From NCBI GenBank assembly GCA_947448025.1, contig CANFLV010000023.1:1-56579 (forward strand): DNA of 56,579 bases, given 5' to 3'. A program made the position numbers and the translations under genes. Shown piece after piece: positions 1-9,318 of the stretch. This stretch comes from Oxalobacteraceae bacterium. GTDB lineage: Bacteria > Pseudomonadota > Gammaproteobacteria > Burkholderiales > Burkholderiaceae_D. The notes under the pieces were generated by a model. The model made no database searches. It had not been told where the DNA came from and saw nothing but the letters and a program-made list of their open reading frames with translations. Position 1 is the stretch's first letter; each line of letters starts with the position of its first letter.

Positions 1-315
1 CATAAGATGTACAGCCTTTGCAAACGTGGTTACGACCACGATTGCCGCACAGGGCAGGTTTGCTGTCGCAGATTCTACGGCAGCGACCGCTCATGCGGCG
101 CTTTTTAAAGCTCGCGAAGTGTAGCACATGCCAATGCGCATCTTGCGGAAATGGGGCTGTGCAAGCTGGCCTTGCACGAAAAAACAATGATGACGTAAGG
201 GTTTTGTAAGACTATGATTGTCATTTTGGCAAATTAACATGCGGATACGTGTCATATTGGCAGCCACACCAGCGCACCATATGCCGGGCGGAGCGGCCCC
301 TGTCGGAATGCGTCT
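1..315. other. Gene-free left edge, downstream of recX
   Basis: No convincing gene is seen in these 315 bases. Short open frames exist, but none has a good ribosome-binding site or a recognisable product. Transcription from recA-recX runs leftwards into this stretch, so it may hold the end of that transcript and the leader of the next leftward gene outside the window. I looked for a sigma70 promoter on the minus strand: a TACACT-like -10 lies near 118-123, but no matching -35 is found. Confidence 0.5.
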
Positions 316-771
316 TTATTCTTTATCCTCGGGAGCCCCTGCCAGCGCCGCCCGGATCGCCTTGTGCGAAAACCCGCGCTGTTGCAAAAATCGCATTTGC
401 TTCGCGCGTTCGGCGGCGTCTACTGGTGGCTCGCCGAATTTGCGTTGCCAAACTTCGCGCGCGCGCGCGACTTCGCCATCGGCCAGCGTGACTTTGATAC
501 CACTCAAGGCTTCGCCCTGTATGCCATGACTTTGTAGTTCGGACAGGATGCGGCTATTGCCGAAGCGCGCGGAACGGCGGTGCACCAGGGATTCGGAAAA
601 ACGGGTTTGGGAAAGGAATTTTGCGGCTTCGAGAAAATCGAGTACGGCTTCGATATCGTCGCCCTCCTCGGCATAACGGGACAGTTTGCGCGCCAGTTCA
701 AGGCGGCTGTGCTCACGCATCGATAAATAGCGCAGTGCCCGCGCTTTCAGACTGATCTTTAATTTGGCCAT
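316..771 (-). CDS. recX: Regulatory protein RecX
   Basis: RecX binds RecA filaments and modulates their recombinase and co-protease activity in the cytoplasm. The 151-residue product is close to the usual RecX length. It has the three-helix repeat pattern typical of the family: an N-terminal [20 protein letters not shown]-type helix, the middle [10 protein letters not shown] segment, and a C-terminal [16 protein letters not shown] helix. It lies 90 bp downstream of recA on the same strand, the classical recA-recX arrangement, and is separated from recA by a strong hairpin that may limit read-through. The start ATG at 771 gives the conserved opening [13 protein letters not shown]. Assignment rests on sequence pattern plus context. 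Confidence 0.95.
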   Translation of the reverse strand: MAKLKISLKARALRYLSMREHSRLELARKLSRYAEEGDDIEAVLDFLEAAKFLSQTRFSESLVHRRSARFGNSRILSELQSHGIQGEALSGIKVTLADGEVARAREVWQRKFGEPPVDAAERAKQMRFLQQRGFSHKAIRAALAGAPEDKE

Positions 772-806
772 GATCCGAAAACGGGTACTCCCTACGTAAA
801 AGCCTA

Positions 807-844
807 ACCCGGTTCATATTGGTCGAGACCAACATGAACCGGGT
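807..844 (-). terminator. Hairpin between recA and recX (attenuator-like)
   Basis: Bases 807-817 (ACCCGGTTCAT) pair exactly with 834-844. After one mismatch (818/833) the stem continues with 819-824 against 827-832. This is a 17-pair stem with a very short loop, placed just after the recA stop. No T-run follows in the direction of transcription, so it is not a textbook intrinsic terminator. In other bacteria a stem between recA and recX reduces RecX relative to RecA; a similar role here is inference. Confidence 0.55.
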
Positions 845-861
845 AAGACCGGGACCTGCAA

Positions 862-1959
862 TTACTCGGCGACGGGTTCTTCCTTCACCGCAGCCTTTTC
901 TTTGGCCGCTTTTTTACCTGTCGACTCTTCCTTCAGGGCCGGCAATTCCGGCACGCCCAAGACGGCGCGGACCTTGTTCTCAATTTCACGGGACAATTCC
1001 GGATGCTCCTTGAGGTAATTACGCGCATTGTCCTTGCCCTGACCGATGCGCTCGCCGTTATAGCTATACCAGGCGCCAGCCTTCTCGACGATCTTGTTAT
1101 CCGAACCAAGGTCGAGAATTTCACCTTCGCGGGATGTGCCTTCGCCATAAAGAATGTCGAAATGCGCTTCGCGGAATGGTGGCGCAACTTTATTTTTGAC
1201 GACTTTGACTTTGGTTTCATTGCCGATGACTTCATCGCCGGACTTGATGGAACCGGTGCGGCGGATATCGAGGCGGACCGAAGCATAAAACTTCAGGGCA
1301 TTACCGCCAGTCGTGGTTTCTGGATTACCGAACATGACGCCGATCTTCATGCGGATCTGGTTAATGAAAATCACCATGGTGTTGGTGCGATTGATCGAGC
1401 CAGTCAGCTTGCGCAAGGCTTGCGACATCAGGCGCGCCTGCAAACCTGGCAGTGAGTCACCCATGTCGCCTTCGATCTCGGCGCGTGGCGTCAACGCCGC
1501 CACCGAGTCGATCACGATCAGGTCGACGCCACCGGAGCGCACCAGCGCGTCCGTGATTTCGAGCGCCTGCTCACCGGTGTCCGGCTGCGAAATCAGCAAT
1601 TCCTGCAGATTCACGCCGAGCTTCTGTGCGTAGATCACGTCGAGCGCGTGCTCGGCATCGATAAAGGCACAGGTGCCACCAAGCTTTTGCATCTCGGCGA
1701 TACATTGCAAGGTCATGGTGGTTTTGCCTGAAGATTCAGGACCGTAGATTTCGATCACGCGGCCGCGCGGCAAGCCGCCCACGCCAAGCGCGATGTCGAG
1801 TCCGAGCGATCCGGTCGAGACGACCTGGATTTCTTCAGCGACCGCGCCATCGGCCATGCGCATGACCGAGCCTTTGCCGAACTGTTTTTCGATCTGCGCC
1901 AGCGCAGCCGCCAGGGCTTTCGCCTTGTCGGAACTTGGAGCGGCTTTTTTATCGTCCAT
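862..1959 (-). CDS. recA: Recombinase RecA
   Basis: RecA forms ATP-dependent filaments on single-stranded DNA, drives strand exchange, and triggers LexA self-cleavage in the SOS response. The 365-residue protein has the Walker A motif GPESSGKTT at about residues 73-81, a Walker [13 protein letters not shown] stretch near 150, the L2 DNA-binding loop region (GNPETTTGG), and the usual acidic, low-complexity C-terminal tail rich in Lys, Glu and Ala. It is transcribed leftwards with recX. A perfect LexA box about 75-90 bp upstream of the start shows SOS control. Confidence 0.99.
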   Translation of the reverse strand: MDDKKAAPSSDKAKALAAALAQIEKQFGKGSVMRMADGAVAEEIQVVSTGSLGLDIALGVGGLPRGRVIEIYGPESSGKTTMTLQCIAEMQKLGGTCAFIDAEHALDVIYAQKLGVNLQELLISQPDTGEQALEITDALVRSGGVDLIVIDSVAALTPRAEIEGDMGDSLPGLQARLMSQALRKLTGSINRTNTMVIFINQIRMKIGVMFGNPETTTGGNALKFYASVRLDIRRTGSIKSGDEVIGNETKVKVVKNKVAPPFREAHFDILYGEGTSREGEILDLGSDNKIVEKAGAWYSYNGERIGQGKDNARNYLKEHPELSREIENKVRAVLGVPELPALKEESTGKKAAKEKAAVKEEPVAE

Positions 1960-2033
1960 GAATTTGTCTTTCAGCTAAAAATGAAAACAGGAGAAATTGA
2001 AGGAATTGCGGCTTTTTTCTCGAACAGGACGTA

Positions 2034-2049
2034 CTGTATAAAAAAACAG
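2034..2049 (-). promoter_or_regulatory. LexA (SOS) box of recA
   Basis: CTGTATAAAAAAACAG fits the CTGT-N8-ACAG LexA consensus without mismatch, with the wider TACTGTAT left half as in the Escherichia coli recA operator. On the minus strand a TTGCAC -35-like hexamer (2053-2058) lies upstream and a TATACA-like -10 falls inside the box, so bound LexA would block the recA promoter. The operator is seen directly; the promoter placement is tentative. Confidence 0.85.
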
Positions 2050-2248
2050 TGCTTTGTGCAACCCTAATTTTTACGAGCTTGATTCATTACCCGATTCTCC
2101 TGTCAGAATTCAATTATTAAAAACATCACTACATTGAGGAATCCCGGTTTAGTCGCCAATTAGACTGCACCGCAGCAAGACTGCGCCTTGCTGACGCAAC
2201 CGAAAGGCAATAAACTGCTTACAAATAACTTACACGAAGGTGCCCTCG

Positions 2249-2947
2249 ATGCGCATCCTGCTTGCCGAAGACGATAGTGTGCTCGCTGATGGATTAACGC
2301 GCTCGCTGCGCCAGTCCGGCTATGCGACTGATTGTGTCAAGAATGGCGAGGAAGCCGACTCGGCGCTGTCGACGCAGGATTTCGATTTGCTCATTCTCGA
2401 TCTGGGATTGCCAAAGATGTCGGGTCTCGAAGTTCTGCGACGTCTGCGCGCACGGAACTCGCGCTTGCCGGTACTGATCCTGACCGCCGGAGATTCGGTC
2501 GAGCAGCGCGTCAAGGGACTCGATCTGGGCGCTGATGATTTCATGGCCAAACCGTTTGCGCTGAGTGAGCTCGAGGCGCGCGTGCGTGCCTTGACGCGGC
2601 GCGGTGCGGGTGGCGGGCCGACTGTGATCCGCCATGGTTCGCTGAACTATGACCAGGTAGGCCGTATCGCCTATATCAATGAACAGATGCTTGACCTGTC
2701 GGCGCGCGAGCTGGGTTTGCTCGAAGTCCTGCTGCAAAGGACTGGCCGGCTGGTCTCGAAAGAACAGCTGGTCGACCATTTATGCGAGTGGGGCGAAGAG
2801 GTCAGCAATAACGCCATCGAAGTCTATGTGCACCGGCTGCGCAAGAAAATCGAGATCGGCGGCATCCGCATTGCGACCGTGCGCGGTCTCGGCTACTGCC
2901 TCGAAAAAATCGCTGAAACCCCCGCAAGCATCCCGGTGGCACCATAA
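2249..2947 (+). CDS. OmpR/PhoB-type response regulator (QseB/TctD-like)
   Basis: This is the cytoplasmic DNA-binding response regulator of a two-component system. The receiver domain (residues 1 to about 118) carries the acidic pocket AEDD (D8, D9), the phospho-acceptor D51 in LILDLGLP, and the conserved Lys of AKPF. A winged-helix trans_reg_C domain follows (about 125-220) with the typical VYVHRLRKKI and TVRGLGYCL segments. I chose ATG 2249, eight bases after AAGG, over an in-frame GTG at 2240. The kinase follows closely, and a symporter operon lies immediately downstream. The likely target is therefore the symporter, but this is inferred from position only. Confidence 0.93.
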   Translation: MRILLAEDDSVLADGLTRSLRQSGYATDCVKNGEEADSALSTQDFDLLILDLGLPKMSGLEVLRRLRARNSRLPVLILTAGDSVEQRVKGLDLGADDFMAKPFALSELEARVRALTRRGAGGGPTVIRHGSLNYDQVGRIAYINEQMLDLSARELGLLEVLLQRTGRLVSKEQLVDHLCEWGEEVSNNAIEVYVHRLRKKIEIGGIRIATVRGLGYCLEKIAETPASIPVAP

Positions 2948-2967
2948 AACCACCCATTATCGAGGCA

Positions 2968-4476
2968 TTGCCTGCCACCCCGCCTGAACCCTACCGCGTC
3001 GAAATCGATCCGGAGGCACCGGTACAGCGCTCGCTGTTTGGTGAAATCCTCGACTGGATGCTGGTGCCGCTGCTGCTGCTGTGGCCGATCAGTATCGCCA
3101 TCACTTATCTCGTCGCCAAATCCATTGCGAACCAGCCGTTTGACCGCAGCCTGGAAGATCGCGTCACAGTGCTCGCGCAGCAGGTCAAGGAAGTCAATGG
3201 CCGGTTCGTCACGCGGCTGCCAGCGCCGGCGCGGGATTTCCTGCGCGCTGATGACGCCGACAATATCTATTTCCAGGTGCTCGGTCCGGGCGGCGAGTAT
3301 ATTGACGGCGACCGCGACCTGCCTTTACCTGCCGAAGAAGAACAGCCGCTGCCGTGGAGCGTGAGTTTTCGCAATGACCAGATGCGCAGCGCAGATATCC
3401 GCGTGGCCTACACCTATGTCGACCTGCGCAAGATCCAGAGCGAGCCGGCACCTTCGACTGATCCGCGCATGGCGCTGGTACAGGTCGCCGAAACCCTGGA
3501 CAAGCGCGCACAGCTGGCGAACCAGATCATCAAGGGCGTGATCCTGCCGGAATTGATCATCCTGCCGATCGCGCTGGCGCTGGTGTGGCTGGCACTGGCG
3601 CGCGGGCTGTCCCCGCTGGCAGAATTACAGCGCCGCATACGCGAACGCCGTCCCGATGATTTGAGCCCCATCGAAAGCGGTCAGGTACCGGAAGAAATCT
3701 CGCCACTGGTGCGCTCCCTCAATGACATGCTTGAGCGCCTGGCACAAACCATCGCGATCCAGAAGCGCTTCATTGCCGATGCGGCGCATCAGCTGAAGAC
3801 GCCACTGGCTGGCATGCGCATGCAGTCAGAGTTAGCCATGCGCGAGACCAGCGCCGAAGAAATCCGCCGCTCACTCGAACAGCTGTCGCAAAGTTCGCAG
3901 TCGGCCACGCGCCTGGTGAACCAGCTGCTGGCACTGGCGCGCACTGAGCATCTGAGCTCGCAGGTGCATCCCTTCGTGCCGCTCGAATTGTCTGAATTGG
4001 CGCGCAATGTCGTGCAGGACTGGGTGCAAGCCGCCTTCGCACGCAAGATCGATATCGGCTTCGAGCAGCCGGGCCATCCGGTCATGGTGCTGGGGAACCC
4101 GACCACGCTGCGCGAAATGCTGTCGAACCTGACCGACAATGCGATACGCTACACGCCCGCCGGCGGCAGCGTGACAGTGCGCGTGCGCGATGACGACGAT
4201 GGCACCTATGCCTATCTGGAAGTCGAGGATACCGGGCCCGGCATTTCGCCGGCCGAGCGTCGCCATGTGTTCGAGCGTTTTTACCGTATCCTCGGCAGCA
4301 ATGTCGAAGGCAGCGGGCTTGGTCTGGCGATCGTGCGCGAAATCGCTCAGCAGCATGCCGCCGATGTCGACATCTTCGAAAATCCGCGCTGCCATGACCC
4401 GAAGAACCCCGGCAGCCTGTTCCGCGTGACGATGCGCATGGAGCATCGGCCCGCCTTCATTGATGACCTTGGCTGA
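2968..4476 (+). CDS. Sensor histidine kinase (TctE/QseC-like)
   Basis: Inner-membrane sensor kinase, partner of the regulator just upstream. One transmembrane helix lies near residues 30-50 and a second near 190-210. They enclose a ~140-residue periplasmic 2CSK_N-type sensing region. A HAMP-like linker follows, then the HisKA box AAHQLKTPLAG with phospho-accepting His274, and an HATPase domain with N (NLTDNAIRY), G1 (DTGPGI) and G2 (GSGLGLAI) boxes. The start is uncertain. TTG 2968 gives 502 residues but has GAGG only two bases away. The next ATG at 3058 would begin inside the first membrane helix. The ligand is unknown; the symporter genes downstream suggest a transported organic acid. Confidence 0.9.
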   Translation: MPATPPEPYRVEIDPEAPVQRSLFGEILDWMLVPLLLLWPISIAITYLVAKSIANQPFDRSLEDRVTVLAQQVKEVNGRFVTRLPAPARDFLRADDADNIYFQVLGPGGEYIDGDRDLPLPAEEEQPLPWSVSFRNDQMRSADIRVAYTYVDLRKIQSEPAPSTDPRMALVQVAETLDKRAQLANQIIKGVILPELIILPIALALVWLALARGLSPLAELQRRIRERRPDDLSPIESGQVPEEISPLVRSLNDMLERLAQTIAIQKRFIADAAHQLKTPLAGMRMQSELAMRETSAEEIRRSLEQLSQSSQSATRLVNQLLALARTEHLSSQVHPFVPLELSELARNVVQDWVQAAFARKIDIGFEQPGHPVMVLGNPTTLREMLSNLTDNAIRYTPAGGSVTVRVRDDDDGTYAYLEVEDTGPGISPAERRHVFERFYRILGSNVEGSGLGLAIVREIAQQHAADVDIFENPRCHDPKNPGSLFRVTMRMEHRPAFIDDLG

Positions 4477-4477
4477 C

Positions 4478-4768
4478 ATGCATACCATTCCCGTAAATCC
4501 GACCGTGGATGAAGCCAAACGCCTGCGCTACTGGCAGCGGGTGCGCCGCCTTACCTTGTGCTGCCTGCTGGCCTGGTTTGGCGTGACCTTCTGCGTGATC
4601 TTCTTCGCCCGCGATCTGGCCGAGCTGACTTTTTTCAGCTGGCCAGTGTCGTTTTACATGGCCGCGCAAGGGCTGACGCTGTTTTATGTTCTGATCGTCG
4701 GCGTGTATGCGCTCGTGATGCGCTTGTTCGACCGGGATTTCAAGCGAGGTGCCAGCCATGGCGATTAA
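4478..4768 (+). CDS. Small membrane subunit of Na+/solute symporter (DUF4212)
   Basis: A short inner-membrane protein with two transmembrane helices (about residues 22-45 and 55-82), ending in a basic tail RLFDRDFKRGASHGD. Family knowledge: DUF4212 proteins are always paired with a large sodium:solute symporter of the VC_2705 subfamily and are regarded as its small subunit. Here it overlaps the large-subunit gene by 11 bp, which suggests translational coupling. The start is ambiguous: TTG 4460, ATG 4463 and ATG 4478 are in frame. I use 4478, two bases after the kinase stop. Confidence 0.85.
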   Translation: MHTIPVNPTVDEAKRLRYWQRVRRLTLCCLLAWFGVTFCVIFFARDLAELTFFSWPVSFYMAAQGLTLFYVLIVGVYALVMRLFDRDFKRGASHGD

Positions 4769-6791
4769 AACTTTCGCGCAGCGTCTGAAGGGCTATTACC
4801 TGGCCTTTACGGGTGGCTTTTTCCTGTTCCTGATCCTGCTGGCGATCCTCGAGGAAGAAGGCGTACCGCGCGTCTGGATCGGCTACCTGTTCATGTTCGC
4901 CACCATCGTGCTGTATGCCTGCATCGGCGTGTTGAGCCGCACCGCCGATGTGTCCGAATATTACGTCGCTGGCAGGCGCGTACCGGCGATCTTCAATGGC
5001 ATGGCCACCGCCGCGGACTGGATGTCGGCGGCGAGTTTCATTAGCCTCGCCGGTGGCATGTACCTGATGGGCTTCGACGGCCTGGCCTACATTATCGGCT
5101 GGACCGGCGGCTTTTGCCTGGTGGCGCTGCTGATCGCCCCCTACCTGCGCAAATTCGGCCAGTACACGATTCCCGACTATCTCGCGGCGCGCTATCAGGG
5201 ACGTAATAACGGCAAATTCGTGCGCATCATCGCCGTGATCGCCACCATCATCGTATCCTTTACGTATGTCGTAGCGCAGATTTATGGCGTCGGCTTGATT
5301 ACCTCGCGCTTTACCGGCGTGGATTTTTCGGTAGGGATTTTCCTCGGCCTGGCCAGTATCCTTGTTTGCTCTTTCCTCGGTGGCATGCGCGCCATTACCT
5401 GGACCCAGGTCGCGCAATACATCATCCTGCTGATCGCTTACATGATTCCGGTGATGTGGCTATCGGCCAAGCACACGGAAGTACCGATACCGCAAATTGC
5501 CTACGGTAGCGCGCTGTCTAAATTAAGCGAGCGCGAAAAAGTCATCGCTGCGGACCCGAAGGAAGCGCAGGTGCGCGGCGTCTTCGAAAGCGCAGCGCAG
5601 CAAGACCAGAAACGCCTCGATGGCTTGCCCGACTCCTGGGAGGCCGGCCGCATTGAAGCGCAACGTCAGGTTGAAACGCTCAAGCTCGGCAACGCCTCGC
5701 TGCTCGACATCAAGGCCGCATCACGGGCGCTGGCAGCCTACCCGAAAAGCATCGAAGCAGCGCGCCAGAAATGGACCGAGGCCAAAGCAGCGAACCTCGC
5801 GCGCGCCGCACCGGTGATCCCGCACACGCTGCCATTTGCCGGCAAAGGCAGCGATACCTCGGATCAGCGGCGCAATAATTTTATCGCGCTCGTGTTTTGC
5901 CTGATGATGGGCACAGCCGCCCTGCCGCATGTGCTGGTGCGCTATTACACGACGCCCTCGGTGCAGGAAACCCGCGTCTCGGTCTTCTGGACGCTGTTCT
6001 TTGTGATGCTGCTGTATATCACCGTGCCGGCGCTGGCTGTCCTGGTCAAATTCGACATTTACACGGCGCTCGTGGGCAGTGACTTTGCGCGCCTGCCGGA
6101 ATGGGTCTCTTACTGGGCCAATATCGACAAGATCAATCCGCTGGTGAGCATCACCGATATCAATCACGACGGCATTGTGCAGCTGGCAGAGATCGCGCTC
6201 GATGGCGACATCGTCGTGCTGGCCACCCCGGAAATCGCCGGCCTGCCGTATGTGGTGTCAGGCCTGGTCGCAGCCGGTGGACTGGCGGCGGCGCTGTCGA
6301 CCGCGGACGGCCTGCTGCTGACGATATCGAATGCGCTGTCGCATGATATTTACTACAAGATCATCGACCCGCAGGCCTCAATCCAGAAGCGCGTGACGAT
6401 TTCAAAATTACTACTTCTGGTCGTCGCGCTCGTGGCTGCCTATGCGGCTTCACTCAAGCCGGGCGATATCCTGTCGCTCGTCGGTGCGGCCTTCTCGCTG
6501 GCCGCGTCTTCACTGTTTCCCGCACTGGCATTGGGCGTTTTCTGGCGCAGGGCGAACCAATACGGTGCAATCGCCGGAATGCTGACCGGTTTTGGCGTGT
6601 GTGTGGTCTACATGATGCAATCCAATCCGCTGCTCGGCGGTGCCGTGGCAGACCAATGGTTCCATATTGCACCGATCTCCGCGGGCGTCTTCGGCGTGCC
6701 AGCAGGCGTACTGGCGATGATCGTGGTCAGCCTGCTCACGGCGCCGGACACGCGCAGCATGGCCTTGATCACGCATTTACGCGAGCCTTGA
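4758..6791 (+). CDS. Sodium:solute symporter, VC_2705 type large subunit
   Basis: SSS-family secondary transporter of the inner membrane, probably Na+-coupled uptake of a small carboxylate such as acetate; the substrate is not shown by the sequence. It has about 13 hydrophobic segments and the family core pattern (EYYVAGRRVPAIFNGMATA, ADWMSAASF, ALSTADGLLLTISNALSHD). ATG 4758 is eight bases after GAGG and overlaps the small-subunit gene. Residues about 240-345 form a hydrophilic, Ala/Lys/Glu/Gln-rich insert between membrane segments, making the protein ~677 residues, longer than simple SSS members of ~550. The upstream two-component system is the likely regulator. Confidence 0.9.
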   Translation: MAIKTFAQRLKGYYLAFTGGFFLFLILLAILEEEGVPRVWIGYLFMFATIVLYACIGVLSRTADVSEYYVAGRRVPAIFNGMATAADWMSAASFISLAGGMYLMGFDGLAYIIGWTGGFCLVALLIAPYLRKFGQYTIPDYLAARYQGRNNGKFVRIIAVIATIIVSFTYVVAQIYGVGLITSRFTGVDFSVGIFLGLASILVCSFLGGMRAITWTQVAQYIILLIAYMIPVMWLSAKHTEVPIPQIAYGSALSKLSEREKVIAADPKEAQVRGVFESAAQQDQKRLDGLPDSWEAGRIEAQRQVETLKLGNASLLDIKAASRALAAYPKSIEAARQKWTEAKAANLARAAPVIPHTLPFAGKGSDTSDQRRNNFIALVFCLMMGTAALPHVLVRYYTTPSVQETRVSVFWTLFFVMLLYITVPALAVLVKFDIYTALVGSDFARLPEWVSYWANIDKINPLVSITDINHDGIVQLAEIALDGDIVVLATPEIAGLPYVVSGLVAAGGLAAALSTADGLLLTISNALSHDIYYKIIDPQASIQKRVTISKLLLLVVALVAAYAASLKPGDILSLVGAAFSLAASSLFPALALGVFWRRANQYGAIAGMLTGFGVCVVYMMQSNPLLGGAVADQWFHIAPISAGVFGVPAGVLAMIVVSLLTAPDTRSMALITHLREP

Positions 6792-6883
6792 AGCGCCTTT
6801 CATGGTGCACTGAAAAATGTTTCCATAGCAGGCACAGTTCTTGATAACCTGTAAGTAACGAGACAAACCCGACGACGACCACA

Positions 6884-8296
6884 ATGGCAAAATTTTTCGA
6901 TGAGATGTACAGCGAACCCGGCAGCGTACGCGGGCATTATGGTGAATTCGAAGCCTGGCTGGCGGAACAGTCACCCGAGACGATTGCGCGCAAACGCGCA
7001 GAAGCGGACCTGATTTTCCATCGTGTCGGCATCACTTTCGCGGTGTATGGCAATGACGCCGGCACTGAACGATTGATCCCCTTCGACATCATCCCGCGCA
7101 TTATTCCCGCAGCTGAATGGGCGACGCTGGAAACCGGACTGGTGCAACGCGTACAAGCGCTGAATATGTTCATTCATGATATTTATCATGAACAGCACAT
7201 CATCAAGGCTGGCATCATCCCGGCAGAGCAGATTTTCAATAACGCACAGTACCGGCCCGAAATGAAGGGCGTCTCGGTCGCCTCCGATATTTACGCGCAC
7301 ATTGCCGGGGTCGATATCGTACGCGCCGGCCAGGGCGAGTTCTACGTCCTCGAAGATAATCTGCGCGTGCCCAGCGGCGTGTCCTACATGCTGGAAGACC
7401 GCAAGATGATGATGCGGCTCTTTCCCGAACTGTTCGCGCGTAACAAGATCGCGCCGGTCGCGCATTATCCCGACCTGCTGCTGGAAAACCTGCGCTCGGT
7501 CGCGCCCGCCGGCGTCGATGACCCGACCGTAGTCGTACTCACGCCGGGCATGTATAACTCGGCCTATTTCGAACATGCCTTCCTCGCCCAGCAAATGGGC
7601 GTGGTGCTGGTCGAAGGCAAGGACATGTTCGTCTCCGATAACGTGGTCTACATGCGCACCACGCATGGCCCGAAGCGCGTCGACGTGATTTATCGCCGCC
7701 TCGACGACGATTTCCTTGACCCGCGCGCCTTCCGCGCCGACTCGTCTCTTGGCGTGCCGGGTTTGCTCGATGCCTACCGCGCCGGGCGCGTGACCCTGGC
7801 CAATGCCATCGGCACCGGTGTGGCGGACGACAAATCGATTTACCCGTTTGTGCCGGACATGATTCGCTTCTATCTGGCGGAAGAGCCTATCCTCAATAAC
7901 GTGCCGACTTACCAGTGCAGAAAAAAGGAAGATCTCGCCTACACGCTGGCGCATCTGTCGGAACTCGTGGTCAAGGAAGTGCATGGCGCCGGCGGCTACG
8001 GCATGCTGGTCGGACCGGCCTCGACGCAAGCCGAGATCGAGGATTTCCGCCAACGCCTGATCGCCAAGCCGGAGGGCTATATCGCTCAGCCGACGCTGGC
8101 ACTGTCGGCCTGCCCGACCTATGTCGAATCCGGCATCGCGCCACGCCACATCGATTTGCGACCATTTGTTTTGTCCGGCAAGACCATTTCGATGGTGCCG
8201 GGTGGCCTGACCCGCGTCGCGCTCAAGGAGGGTTCGCTGGTCGTCAATTCCTCGCAAGGCGGCGGCACAAAAGATACCTGGATACTGGAGAAATAA
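6884..8296 (+). CDS. Circularly permuted ATP-grasp protein (Anbu operon, DUF404/DUF407)
   Basis: A 470-residue member of the circularly permuted ATP-grasp type 2 family, thought to be an amidoligase that makes a peptide or peptide-like bond using ATP; the substrate is unknown. Typical family stretches are GITFAVYGNDAGTERLIPFD, the AGQGEFYVLEDNLRVPSG block, the ATP-site LVVKEVHGAGGYGMLVGP, and the C-terminal ending VNSSQGGGTKDTW. It is the first gene of an operon: the alpha-E gene starts one base after its stop and the Anbu peptidase follows. This ATP-grasp / alpha-E / Anbu association is well known. ATG 6884 is the only sensible start. Confidence 0.92.
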   Translation: MAKFFDEMYSEPGSVRGHYGEFEAWLAEQSPETIARKRAEADLIFHRVGITFAVYGNDAGTERLIPFDIIPRIIPAAEWATLETGLVQRVQALNMFIHDIYHEQHIIKAGIIPAEQIFNNAQYRPEMKGVSVASDIYAHIAGVDIVRAGQGEFYVLEDNLRVPSGVSYMLEDRKMMMRLFPELFARNKIAPVAHYPDLLLENLRSVAPAGVDDPTVVVLTPGMYNSAYFEHAFLAQQMGVVLVEGKDMFVSDNVVYMRTTHGPKRVDVIYRRLDDDFLDPRAFRADSSLGVPGLLDAYRAGRVTLANAIGTGVADDKSIYPFVPDMIRFYLAEEPILNNVPTYQCRKKEDLAYTLAHLSELVVKEVHGAGGYGMLVGPASTQAEIEDFRQRLIAKPEGYIAQPTLALSACPTYVESGIAPRHIDLRPFVLSGKTISMVPGGLTRVALKEGSLVVNSSQGGGTKDTWILEK

Positions 8297-8297
8297 T

Positions 8298-9263
8298 ATG
8301 CTGAGCCGCACCGCCGACCATTTATTCTGGATGGCCCGCTACACGGAACGGGCCGAAAATACTGCACGCATGCTGGATGTGACCGTACAGACTTCGCTGT
8401 TGCCGCAATCCGCCGCCGCCGCCGAAGAAGGCTGGCGCGCCATGCTCAGCATCTGCGAATTGCAGCAGCTGTTCGACGACAAATACCCGGTCCTGACGCA
8501 AAAAGCGGTCCTCGACTTCATGGTGCGCGATCCCGATAATCCCTCCTCGATCGCGGCCTGCCTGACCGCTGCGCGCGAGAATGCGCGCGCCGTGCGCGGC
8601 ACGCTCACGACCGAAGTCTGGGAAACCGAAAACACGACCTGGCTCGACATGCAGCGCCTGCTTAAAGACGGCATGCTGGAACGCGACCCGAGTGAATTTT
8701 TCGAATGGGTCAAGTTCCGCTCGCACCTCTCGCGCGGCGTCACGCTGGGCACCATGCTCAAGGATGACGCCTTCCACTTCATCCGTCTCGGCTCCTTCCT
8801 CGAACGCGCTGACAATACCGCGCGCATCATCGATGTGAAATTCCATAGCGCATCCAACAGCGGTGAACGTTCGGCACGACGCGTTGACCAGGAATCGCAG
8901 CTCGATTTCTATTACTGGGCGGCGGTATTGCGCTCGGTGTCGTGTTTCGAAATTTACCGCAAGGTGTATCGCGACGTGATTACGCCGGCACGCGTGGCGG
9001 AAATCCTGATGCTGCGCGCCGACATGCCGCGCTCGCTGCTGGCCTGTATGGAAGAAGTGATCGTCAATTTGCACTCGGTACGCAATGATGTCTCGGCCAA
9101 TACCGAACGCCTCGCGGGTAAATTGCATGCGGATCTGAAGTTTGTCCGTATCGAAGACATCCTCGAGAGCGGCTTGCACGATTACCTGACTGACTTCATG
9201 AAGCGCGTCTCGGAACTCGGCGACAGCATCAATCGCGACTTCCTGTTACCGTCGGCGGCCTGA
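8298..9263 (+). CDS. Alpha-E domain protein (DUF403)
   Basis: A 321-residue, almost wholly alpha-helical protein of the alpha-E (DUF403) family. It opens with the family signature MLSRTADHLFWMARYTERAENTARMLD and has a second copy of the ERADNTARIID pattern near residue 175. Its biochemical role is not established; comparative genomics links it to peptide-bond-forming ATP-grasp enzymes and Anbu peptidases. It starts one base after the ATP-grasp stop, so the two are almost certainly co-translated. A transglutaminase-like gene, often found in such operons, is absent between it and the peptidase. Confidence 0.92.
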   Translation: MLSRTADHLFWMARYTERAENTARMLDVTVQTSLLPQSAAAAEEGWRAMLSICELQQLFDDKYPVLTQKAVLDFMVRDPDNPSSIAACLTAARENARAVRGTLTTEVWETENTTWLDMQRLLKDGMLERDPSEFFEWVKFRSHLSRGVTLGTMLKDDAFHFIRLGSFLERADNTARIIDVKFHSASNSGERSARRVDQESQLDFYYWAAVLRSVSCFEIYRKVYRDVITPARVAEILMLRADMPRSLLACMEEVIVNLHSVRNDVSANTERLAGKLHADLKFVRIEDILESGLHDYLTDFMKRVSELGDSINRDFLLPSAA

Positions 9264-9318
9264 GTGAAATCACCACTCGCATGCGCTACACTGCGTTTTT
9301 TATTTTAACGATTACCTC

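Noticed and set aside
6971-8311. 446-codon minus-strand frame opposite the ATP-grasp gene
   Set aside because: It lies wholly antisense to a strongly conserved gene; its length reflects GC-rich codon use in the real frame.
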